DNA of 5,374 nt from Bacteroidota bacterium. Its GTDB lineage: Bacteria; Bacteroidota; Bacteroidia; NS11-12g; UBA955. Position numbers and translations under genes: made by a program. Positions 1 through 5,374 of this stretch are shown piece by piece. Within the stretch, counting starts at the first letter, position 1; each line of letters begins with the position of its first letter. Location: positions 1-5,374 of the forward strand of contig SXYY01000028.1 of assembly GCA_005788145.1 (NCBI GenBank), given 5' to 3'. The notes under the pieces were generated by a model. The model was given only the letters and a program-made list of their open reading frames with translations, made no database searches and had not been told where the DNA came from.

Positions 1-1110
1 CGGATGGTCTGCACCTTGTCCTAAACGGTAAAGGATTCTGCAATTTCTGCCAGCTTCGATACCAGCGGCAGTCACGGTATTGGCAAACAAAACATCGTCG
101 ACCACCTGTGAGCAGCTGAAGGTGAACAGCAATCCACCGGGCGAGACGCGCTTGAGGCCCATGGCGTTGAGGCGTTTGTAACCCATCACGGCTTTGTGTT
201 TTTTCGACAAACTTTTGGCAAATGCGGGTGGGTCGAGCACCACGATATCGTACAATTTTTGGTCGTCGCCCAGGTGCTTCATTACATCCATCACTTGTCC
301 TTCATGGATTTGATCGGCTTGCAATTTCATGAGCGATACGTTGTTGTTGGCCAAGTCTATGGCGGTTTGACTAATGTCGGCGCTCACCACCTCTTTGGCC
401 CCACCTGCCAATGCGGCCACGGAAAATCCACCAGTGTAGCAGAAGGTGTTGAGGACGGTTTTGTCTTTGGCAAAGCTTCGAAGGAGGTGTCGATTATCGC
501 GCTGATCCAAGAAAAAGCCTGTTTTTTGTCCGGTAACCCAGTTCACGGCAAACTGCAAGCCGTTCTCTTTGGCCACGGTTTCTTGGGTATCGCCCAGCAA
601 AAACCCATCGGGGTCAACGGTGCCATGCATGGCGGCAAAACTCTTGTTGTAAATGGTTTTTAGCTTGAGGTCTTTGAGGTTTTCGAGGGCGTCAGCGATG
701 TGGTTGATGCTGTTGTACATCCCCAAGCTGTGTGCTTGAATGACTGCGCAATCGTTGTAAATATCAATGATGAGTCCGGGTAAGTTATCGCCCTCGCCGT
801 GCACCAGGCGGTAGGCAGTAGTGGCGGTTTTGAGTCCGAATCCCAGTTGCTTGCGCAGTGTTAGACAGTTTGCCAGTTTGGTTTGCCAGAAAGCGGTGCC
901 GGGTTCTATGGCTTCGAAGGCCACCATGCGGATGGCGATGCTGCCGTCGCCCACCTGTCCGGTCCCCAACAATTTTCCTTTGTTGTCAAACACCTGCACC
1001 CAATCACCGATGTATACTTCTTCAATTTCTTGGATGGCGCCAGAGAATACCCAAGGGTGTTTTCTGAGGAGGCTGACTTCTTTGCCGGGCTTTAGGACTG
1101 CTTTTTTCAC
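1..1110 (-). CDS. rlmI: RlmI-like class I SAM-dependent 23S rRNA methyltransferase, C-terminus cut by window edge
   Basis: The minus strand reads open for 370 codons from a GTG at 1110 to the window edge with no stop. Relatives are about 390-400 residues, so only some 20-30 C-terminal residues are missing. An N-terminal PUA-type RNA-binding domain (about residues 2-75) carries the family motif HPWVFSGAI at 18-26. A central region follows, with FLDQRDNR at 200-207. The Rossmann methyltransferase fold shows the SAM-binding motif NTFCYTGGFS (221-230), an acidic ADIS strand end (244-247), the catalytic DPPAF (293-297) and FSCS (331-334), whose Cys333 is the kind of cysteine used by 5-methylcytosine enzymes. 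E. coli RlmI makes m5C1962 in 23S rRNA; the same target here is inferred. The GTG start is chosen because MKKAVLKPGKEVSLLRKHPW aligns with family N-termini. No in-frame ATG lies between it and an upstream in-frame TGA near 1150. It is divergent from the Nif3 gene. Confidence 0.9.
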   Translation of the reverse strand, partial: MKKAVLKPGKEVSLLRKHPWVFSGAIQEIEEVYIGDWVQVFDNKGKLLGTGQVGDGSIAIRMVAFEAIEPGTAFWQTKLANCLTLRKQLGFGLKTATTAYRLVHGEGDNLPGLIIDIYNDCAVIQAHSLGMYNSINHIADALENLKDLKLKTIYNKSFAAMHGTVDPDGFLLGDTQETVAKENGLQFAVNWVTGQKTGFFLDQRDNRHLLRSFAKDKTVLNTFCYTGGFSVAALAGGAKEVVSADISQTAIDLANNNVSLMKLQADQIHEGQVMDVMKHLGDDQKLYDIVVLDPPAFAKSLSKKHKAVMGYKRLNAMGLKRVSPGGLLFTFSCSQVVDDVLFANTVTAAGIEAGRNCRILYRLGQGADHP

Positions 1111-1151
1111 GGAGTGGTGCAAAGTTGGGGGAATTCCTTGAAATTTGAATC
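1111..1151. promoter_or_regulatory. Divergent intergenic region with weak candidate promoter boxes
   Basis: These 41 bases separate the GTG of the methyltransferase (minus) from the ATG of the Nif3 gene (plus) and must hold or overlap both promoters. Each strand has a one-mismatch copy of the Bacteroidota -7 box TAnnTTTG. On the plus strand this is GAAATTTG at 1140-1147, four bases before the ATG. On the minus strand it is CAACTTTG at 1127-1120, nine bases before the GTG. I found no TTG at the expected -33 spacing for either. Neither gene has a recognisable Shine-Dalgarno sequence, which is usual in this phylum. The promoter role is inferred from position and partial motif only. Confidence 0.3.
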
Positions 1152-2258
1152 ATGATGTTGCGAATCCATGAAATCGTTGCGGCGTTTGAGCAAATAGCTC
1201 CATCGCGATTGCAGGAGTCTTATGATAATTCCGGGCTCATTGTGGGCGATCCCAACCGGTTGGTGGGCAAAGCGCTGTTGTGCTTGGATGCCACCGAGGC
1301 GGTGATTGATGAAGCCATCGCCAAGGGTTGTGATATTGTCATTGCACATCATCCCATTGTGTTTGGTGGGTTGAAGCGGTTTACAGGAAGTAACTATGTG
1401 CAGCGCGCCGTGGTGAAGGCAATCAAAAATGATATCGCGATCTATGCCTGTCACACCAATTTAGACAATGTGCTGCGGGGTGGGGTGAACGAACGCATCG
1501 CCCAGCAGCTGGGATTGACAGTGAAGGGTGTTTTGAGGCCGATGGAGGGTGCTTTGATGAAATTGGGCGTGTATGTGCCATTGGCCGATGAGGAAGCGCT
1601 TAAAGAGGCTTTGTTTGCTGCAGGGGCAGGGAATATTGGCAATTACGACGAATGTGCCTTCGCGCTAAAAGGCGAGGGGAGTTTTCGTCCGAACGAATTG
1701 GCGAATCCCACAGTTGGGAAGCCGGGTAAGCGGGAGGTTTTGACGGAGACCAGGGTAGAGGTGTTGGTCCCGATATGGCTGAAAGCACGGGTGACAAAAG
1801 CAATGATCGAGGCCCATCCCTACGAAGAGGTTGCCCATGATTGGATGCTGTTGTCCAACGTAAGCAATGAATACGGTGCGGGTGTGATTTGTGAGTTGGG
1901 AGAGGCCATGTCGAAAATGGATTTTTTGACGCATTTGAAACAACAGATGGGTTGCAATGCCGTGAAATACACAAAGTGCGCTGTGGAAAGGGTAAAGCGG
2001 GTGGCGATTTGTGGTGGCGCTGGTAGTTTTCTTATTGGCGATGCGATGCGGGCGGGTGTGGATGCCTTTGTTACGTCGGATATAAAGTATCACGAGTTTT
2101 TTGATGCGGAGGAGAAATTGTTGCTGTGCGACATCGGACACTATGAAAGCGAGAAATATACAATTGATTTGTTTTCTGCGATATTGTCGTCCAAATTCCC
2201 TAAATTTGCAACCATTTTTGCGGAAACTATCACCAACCCTATTGACTATTTAACATAA
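1152..2258 (+). CDS. Nif3-like dinuclear metal-center protein with inserted PII/CutA-like domain (YqfO type)
   Basis: This 368-residue protein has the long Nif3 architecture, like Bacillus YqfO (about 370 residues) and unlike the roughly 250-residue E. coli YbgI. The N-terminal half opens with a typical LQESYDNSGLIVGDP (20-34). It supplies metal ligands in AHHP (His66, His67) and in CHTNLDN (100-106, Asp105). The middle part, about 132-235, is the inserted PII/CutA-like domain, marked by GNYDECAF, a GSFRP turn and AHPYEEVAHDW. The C-terminal half returns to the Nif3 fold and carries the last ligands in GHYESE (His330 and Glu334). All five expected metal ligands are present, so it should bind two metal ions. 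Family members form a toroidal hexamer in the cytoplasm. Their biochemical role is unsettled; hydrolase and GTP cyclohydrolase I type 2 labels are not well supported. Two ATGs stand in tandem at 1152 and 1155, and either may be the start. The gene leads a two-gene operon, with its stop one base before the next ATG. Confidence 0.93.
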   Translation: MMLRIHEIVAAFEQIAPSRLQESYDNSGLIVGDPNRLVGKALLCLDATEAVIDEAIAKGCDIVIAHHPIVFGGLKRFTGSNYVQRAVVKAIKNDIAIYACHTNLDNVLRGGVNERIAQQLGLTVKGVLRPMEGALMKLGVYVPLADEEALKEALFAAGAGNIGNYDECAFALKGEGSFRPNELANPTVGKPGKREVLTETRVEVLVPIWLKARVTKAMIEAHPYEEVAHDWMLLSNVSNEYGAGVICELGEAMSKMDFLTHLKQQMGCNAVKYTKCAVERVKRVAICGGAGSFLIGDAMRAGVDAFVTSDIKYHEFFDAEEKLLLCDIGHYESEKYTIDLFSAILSSKFPKFATIFAETITNPIDYLT

Positions 2259-2259
2259 C

Positions 2260-3054
2260 ATGGACGTAACCATCGACAAAAAACTCAAGGATCTGTGGAA
2301 ATTGCAGCAGATCGATTCACGACTCGACAACCTACGCGCTGTATTGGGAGAATTGCCCATGGAAGTTGCCGATTTGGAAGATGATATCGCAGGTTTGCAA
2401 ACCCGTGTGTCAAACATAACCGAAGAGATTGGCGAGTTGAATCACGAGATCAGCAACAAGAAAAATGCCATCAAAGATTTTCAGCGTTTGATTGAAAAGT
2501 ATGATGAGCAATTGAATAACATCAAGAATAGCCGTGAGTACGACGCCATCAACAAGGAGAAGGAAATCGCGGGCTTGGAAATTTTGTCAGCAGAGAAGCG
2601 CATGCGCGAATTCGGCCGTCATATTGAGATGAAGGAAGAGTTGTTGGGTAATACCCAAAACGCTTTGGACTCTCGCAATCAGGATTTGGAGTTCAAGAAA
2701 GCCGAATTGACAGAAATCGAAAAAGAGAATGCCGAAGAAATCGAGAAGATCATGGTAGAGCGCGCTGCGGCCGACGCCAAATTGGATCCCCGCATGCACC
2801 GTGCCTACCACAGAATTCGCGGCAATGTGCGCAACGGTATTGCGGTGGCATCGATCATGCGTAGTTCTTGCGGAGGTTGCTTTAGCAAGATTCCATCACA
2901 GCGTCATAGCGAAATTCGCGCCCACTATCGCATCGTTGATTGCGAGAACTGTGGTCGTATTTTGGTTGACCAAGCCATCACCGGTATTGCGGCAATGGTA
3001 GAGGAGAAGGTTGAAAAGACCACTCGACGCAAGATGCGTTTGACCACCAAGTAA
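2260..3054 (+). CDS. Coiled-coil protein with C-terminal C4 zinc ribbon (CT398/HP0958-like)
   Basis: The 264-residue product has two parts. Residues about 5-175 are highly charged with heptad-like spacing and form a long coiled-coil hairpin. They include the conserved stretch NNIKNSREYDAINKE (86-100), typical of this family. Residues about 195-240 form a C4 zinc ribbon with CGGC (Cys204, Cys207) and CENC (Cys228, Cys231). The end is basic (KTTRRKMRLTTK), which could contact nucleic acid. No signal peptide or membrane segment is seen, so it is cytoplasmic. Characterised relatives include H. pylori HP0958, which binds RpoN and flaA mRNA, and Chlamydia CT398. Flagellar work is not implied here, as nothing flagellar is nearby. 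The ATG is one base after the Nif3 stop, so the two genes are cotranscribed and probably translationally coupled. A strong hairpin terminator follows 14 bases after the stop. Confidence 0.9.
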   Translation: MDVTIDKKLKDLWKLQQIDSRLDNLRAVLGELPMEVADLEDDIAGLQTRVSNITEEIGELNHEISNKKNAIKDFQRLIEKYDEQLNNIKNSREYDAINKEKEIAGLEILSAEKRMREFGRHIEMKEELLGNTQNALDSRNQDLEFKKAELTEIEKENAEEIEKIMVERAAADAKLDPRMHRAYHRIRGNVRNGIAVASIMRSSCGGCFSKIPSQRHSEIRAHYRIVDCENCGRILVDQAITGIAAMVEEKVEKTTRRKMRLTTK

Positions 3055-3068
3055 GAAAAATTTTTATT

Positions 3069-3121
3069 GGACAAAACGAAAGAGGCGGCCTTGGCCGCCT
3101 CTTTCGTTTTGTCCTTTTTTT
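3069..3121 (+). terminator. Rho-independent terminator of the Nif3/zinc-ribbon operon, possibly bidirectional
   Basis: Positions 3069-3090 and 3093-3114 are perfect inverted repeats of 22 bases, leaving only TT between them. In practice the innermost C-G pair opens to give a CTTG loop. The core is GC-rich (AGGCGGCC) and seven T residues follow at 3115-3121, the classic intrinsic form for plus-strand transcripts. It lies between two convergent genes, 14 bases after the zinc-ribbon stop and just before the lipoprotein stop at 3128. In the other direction the stem is equally good, but it is followed by AATAAAAATTTTT, a poorer release tract. Termination of the lipoprotein transcript here is therefore likely but less certain. 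Confidence 0.93.
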
Positions 3122-3127
3122 GGCGAA

Positions 3128-3820
3128 TTACTTTACCAATACAACTTGCAAATTAGGCATGATTTGCGCAATTTTCTCCGGTGGAAGGTTGGTGATGTCG
3201 ATGAAGTAAATGGTTTTTCCCTCATCCAGGGTTTGTCCGCCCATCCATTTTACGTCTTGCAGGGTTTTTCCCGCCTCTGTGCGGAACATCCTTACGGGAA
3301 GTAAGCAATACCATCCTTGTAAATACCCCTGGTCGTCGAGTTTGGCTTTGGTGCGTTGCAATGGTCCTGATAGCAGTTTGAAATAGGCAGGTGTTTCCGG
3401 GTCACTGAAGACCATGCCCAACTTATTTTCATAAGCTTCCATTCCCCCATTGGCCTTCACTATCGCGGGGAGGGTGTATTTGGCGTACGTTTTTGCGTCT
3501 TTGTTGATGTAGGCATTGCTCAATTCATTGGCTGCCAATTGGAATGCAATGTGCACCTTGATACTATCTTTTGCCATGGGATCGGTGACCCCGAGGGTAT
3601 CAGCCAATTTTGGCGGGGCGATTCCAGCGCTCGTCTCTTCGCCAGGACGTGCTTTTTCATAGGGGTCTGTGGCAACTGCGTCTGTTGGATTCGTCTCAGT
3701 GTCTTTGTTGGAGTTGCAGCCACCCATTGTAAATGCCAACAACAAAGCGGATAATCCCAGTACTGGGGCTTTCCAAATTGTGTTGGTTACGCGGCTCGCT
3801 GTAAAGCAGGTCGTTTTCAT
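3128..3820 (-). CDS. Putative lipoprotein of unknown function, possibly NTF2-like
   Basis: The 230-residue product begins with a basic N-region and a hydrophobic stretch (PVLGLSALLLAF, 19-30), then a lipobox TMGGC with Cys35 as the lipidation site. This points to a signal-peptidase-II lipoprotein anchored in the inner or outer membrane. Residues about 36-85 are polar and rich in T, D, E and P, a likely flexible tether. The remaining roughly 140 residues look like a small alpha+beta domain. A helix (LAANELSNAYINKDAKTYAK) leads into YTLPAIVKANGG, and later comes a strand-rich part with DEGKTIYFID and a closing helix before IMPNL. This resembles uncharacterised Bacteroidota proteins with a possible NTF2-like fold, but I do not recognise a named family. 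The ATG at 3820 is preferred over an in-frame ATG at 3874. The longer form would put 18 residues before the signal peptide and run through the dnaK terminator. It lies downstream of dnaK on the same strand. Confidence 0.8.
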   Translation of the reverse strand: MKTTCFTASRVTNTIWKAPVLGLSALLLAFTMGGCNSNKDTETNPTDAVATDPYEKARPGEETSAGIAPPKLADTLGVTDPMAKDSIKVHIAFQLAANELSNAYINKDAKTYAKYTLPAIVKANGGMEAYENKLGMVFSDPETPAYFKLLSGPLQRTKAKLDDQGYLQGWYCLLPVRMFRTEAGKTLQDVKWMGGQTLDEGKTIYFIDITNLPPEKIAQIMPNLQVVLVK

Positions 3821-3825
3821 CGACT

Positions 3826-3833
3826 CAAAAATA
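3826..3833 (-). promoter_or_regulatory. Candidate -7 promoter box for the lipoprotein gene
   Basis: On the minus strand these bases read TATTTTTG, an exact match to the Bacteroidota -7 consensus TAnnTTTG, five bases before the lipoprotein ATG. The box overlaps the T-run of the dnaK terminator, so it may simply be a by-product of that T-run. No TTG is seen at the usual distance of about 20 bases upstream. If used, the transcript would begin at or very close to the start codon. Confidence 0.3.
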
Positions 3834-3869
3834 ACACAAAGGGCGTCCTTTTGGGACACCCTCCGTGTT
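3827..3869 (-). terminator. Rho-independent terminator of dnaK
   Basis: In the minus-strand transcript the arms at 3869-3854 and 3848-3833 form a 16-pair stem. It has no bulge and three G-U wobbles, a CAAAA loop, and then ATTTTTG (T-run at 3831-3827). It starts 26 bases after the dnaK stop. The three wobble pairs become A-C mismatches on the opposite strand, so the hairpin is good only in the direction of dnaK transcription, which supports its assignment to that gene. It ends just six bases before the lipoprotein ATG, so it separates that gene from dnaK transcription apart from read-through. Confidence 0.88.
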
Positions 3870-3895
3870 TTCACTAACTATAACAAATGAGAAAC

Positions 3896-5374
3896 TTATT
3901 TCACTTCTTCAAAGTCCACATCTTGCACTTGGTCTCCAGCACCTGCACCTTGTCCGGCACCAGCACCTTCGCCAGGGTTGCCCCCTTCGGGATTTCCGCC
4001 TGTGGCATTATACATGTCTTGGCTTGCTGCTTGCCATGCGGCATTCAATGCAGCACTTGCAGTTTCGATGGATGCGAGGTTTTTCTCAGCAGCGGCCACC
4101 TTTAATTCGCCCAATGCGCTTTCAATGGTTGATTTTTTCTCTGCAGGAATTTTATCGCCATACTCGGTCAACTGCTTTTCTGTGCTAAAGATCAATGCGT
4201 CTGCTGCGTTTACTTTGTCGGCTTCTTCTTTGCGTTTTGCATCGGCTTCAGCGTTCATTTCGGCGTCTTTCTTCATTTTTTCGATGTCTTCCTTGCTCAA
4301 ACCGCTTGAAGCTTCAATGCGAATTTTCTGCTCTTTGCCTGTGGCTTTGTCCTTGGCATGCACACTCAAAATACCGTTGGCATCAATATCAAAGGTTACT
4401 TCGATTTGCGGTACGCCGCGGGGTGCAGGGGGAATGCTATCCAAAATGAATCTACCGATGGTTTTGTTGTCTACGGCCATTGGACGCTCACCCTGCAAGA
4501 TGTGAATCTCTACAGAAGGTTGATTGTCCATCGCCGTGGAGAAAGTTTCCGTTTTCTTGGTAGGAATGGTGGTGTTAGACTCAATCATTTTGGTCATTAC
4601 ACCGCCCATGGTTTCAATACCCATGCTCAAAGGCGTTACATCCAACAATACAACATCTTTTACTTCTCCGGTCAATACACCCCCTTGAACAGCAGCACCT
4701 ACGGCTACCGCTTCGTCTGGGTTAACACCTTTGCTGGGCGATTTTCCGAAGAACTCTTCTACCAACTTCTGAATGGCAGGAATACGGGTTGATCCACCCA
4801 CCAAAATGACTTCGTCGATGTCGCTCGGACTCATGTTGGCATCTTTCAAAGCCTGTTTGCAAGGCTCCAAAGTGCGCTGAATCAAGCTCGCCGCCAATTG
4901 CTCAAATTTGCTACGGCTCATTTTCATCACCAAGTGCTTGGGTACCCCGTCAACAGCGGTGACGTAAGGCAAGTTGATGTCGGTTTCGGTACTGGCCGAC
5001 AATTCAATTTTGGTTTTCTCAGCCGCTTCTTTCAAACGTTGCAAGGCCATGGGGTCTTTGCGCAAGTCGATATTTTCTTGTCTTTTGAACTCGTCGGCCA
5101 AGAAGTCAATGATTACTTGGTCGAAGTCGTCACCACCCAAGTGCGTATCACCGTTGGTGCTCTTTACTTCGAAGATACCATCGCCCAATTCCAGTACTGA
5201 AACGTCGAACGTTCCACCACCCAAATCGTAAACGGCAATCTTGATGTCGCGGTCAATTTTGTCCAAACCGTAAGCCAAAGCAGCCGCCGTAGGCTCGTTG
5301 ATTATGCGCTCAACCACCAATCCAGCGATCTCTCCGGCTTCTTTGGTCGCCTGACGCTGAGCATCGTTGAAATA
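3896..5374 (-). CDS. dnaK: Molecular chaperone DnaK (Hsp70), N-terminus beyond window edge
   Basis: The frame is open from the window edge through 492 residues to a TAA at 3896. The first visible residues, YFNDAQRQATKEAGEIAGL, match E. coli DnaK from about Tyr145, so roughly 145 N-terminal residues are missing and the full protein would be about 637. The visible ATPase part has NEPTAAALAYG, the phosphate loop DLGGGTFDVS (about 50-59) and the adenosine motif VGGSTRIPA (about 192-200). The interdomain linker DVVLLDVTPL is at about 240-249. The substrate-binding beta domain follows (GERPMAVDN, PPAPRGVPQIEVTFDIDANG), then the helical lid. A Gly/Ala-rich linker at about 457-480 precedes the C-terminal tail DVDFEEVK, of the EEV-ending type seen in bacterial DnaK. 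It is an ATP-driven cytoplasmic folding chaperone working with DnaJ and GrpE, neither of which is directly downstream. A dedicated terminator follows. The first ATG or TTG inside the window is not the real start. Confidence 0.98.
   Translation of the reverse strand, partial: YFNDAQRQATKEAGEIAGLVVERIINEPTAAALAYGLDKIDRDIKIAVYDLGGGTFDVSVLELGDGIFEVKSTNGDTHLGGDDFDQVIIDFLADEFKRQENIDLRKDPMALQRLKEAAEKTKIELSASTETDINLPYVTAVDGVPKHLVMKMSRSKFEQLAASLIQRTLEPCKQALKDANMSPSDIDEVILVGGSTRIPAIQKLVEEFFGKSPSKGVNPDEAVAVGAAVQGGVLTGEVKDVVLLDVTPLSMGIETMGGVMTKMIESNTTIPTKKTETFSTAMDNQPSVEIHILQGERPMAVDNKTIGRFILDSIPPAPRGVPQIEVTFDIDANGILSVHAKDKATGKEQKIRIEASSGLSKEDIEKMKKDAEMNAEADAKRKEEADKVNAADALIFSTEKQLTEYGDKIPAEKKSTIESALGELKVAAAEKNLASIETASAALNAAWQAASQDMYNATGGNPEGGNPGEGAGAGQGAGAGDQVQDVDFEEVK

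Noticed and set aside
196..663. 155-codon open frame on the plus strand
   Set aside because: It is antisense to the methyltransferase, whose SAM-binding and catalytic motifs lie in this interval. The translation resembles no family.
1665..2141. Minus-strand frames of 158 and 124 codons within the Nif3 gene
   Set aside because: They mirror the PII-like insert and C-terminal Nif3 domain, overlap each other in different frames and show no recognisable protein features.
3056..3121. Inverted repeat considered as a mobile-element end or CRISPR repeat
   Set aside because: There is a single copy with no target duplication, no transposase and no spaced repeats. The T-run and the convergent-gene setting explain it as a terminator.
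3821..3874. Upstream in-frame ATG at 3874 giving a 248-residue lipoprotein
   Set aside because: The added 18 residues are encoded by the dnaK terminator hairpin and would precede the signal peptide. The ATG at 3820 gives a more normal lipoprotein signal.
3978..4505. 175-codon open frame on the plus strand, antisense to dnaK, with others at 4358-4792 and 4898-5200
   Set aside because: Long antisense frames are a known by-product of the codon usage of conserved Hsp70 genes. The translations show no domain, and the minus strand encodes an unmistakable DnaK through the whole stretch.
3896..5320. Reading dnaK as a complete 474-residue gene starting at 5320
   Set aside because: The codon there is TTG within IAGLVVERIINEP, in the middle of the ATPase domain. 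Conserved DnaK sequence continues upstream in frame to the window edge.

Overview
The window looks like an ordinary chromosomal segment from a member of the Bacteroidota. The protein sequences and domain layouts fit that phylum: a long Nif3 with an inserted PII-like domain, followed directly by a coiled-coil/zinc-ribbon protein, and a DnaK ending in DVDFEEVK. Genes lack clear Shine-Dalgarno sequences, and TAnnTTTG-like -7 boxes sit just before some start codons, both usual for the phylum. The phylum call rests on these traits, not on a marker gene, and I cannot name a genus.

Layout from left to right: (1) positions 1-1110, minus strand, an RlmI-type 23S rRNA cytosine methyltransferase cut at its C-terminus by the window edge; (2) a 41-base divergent intergenic region; (3) positions 1152-3054, plus strand, a two-gene operon of a Nif3-family dinuclear-metal protein and, one base later, a coiled-coil plus C4 zinc-ribbon protein; (4) a 22-bp perfect hairpin with a T-run that ends this operon; (5) positions 3128-3820, minus strand, an unrecognised lipoprotein, convergent with the operon; (6) a terminator hairpin whose T-run overlaps a candidate promoter box for the lipoprotein; (7) positions 3896-5374, minus strand, dnaK lacking roughly its first 145 codons, which lie beyond the right edge.

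The genes are mostly housekeeping: rRNA modification, a metal-binding protein with a nucleic-acid or metabolite-related partner, and the Hsp70 chaperone. The Nif3/zinc-ribbon pair is the only tight operon and is likely to be functionally linked. The lipoprotein lies just downstream of dnaK on the same strand, but a strong terminator separates them, so they are probably transcribed separately apart from read-through. No mobile element, CRISPR array, tRNA, rRNA or defence system was seen. The segment holds no obvious undescribed system. The points most worth a second look are the overlapping terminator/promoter upstream of the lipoprotein, the lipoprotein itself, and the Nif3/zinc-ribbon coupling.
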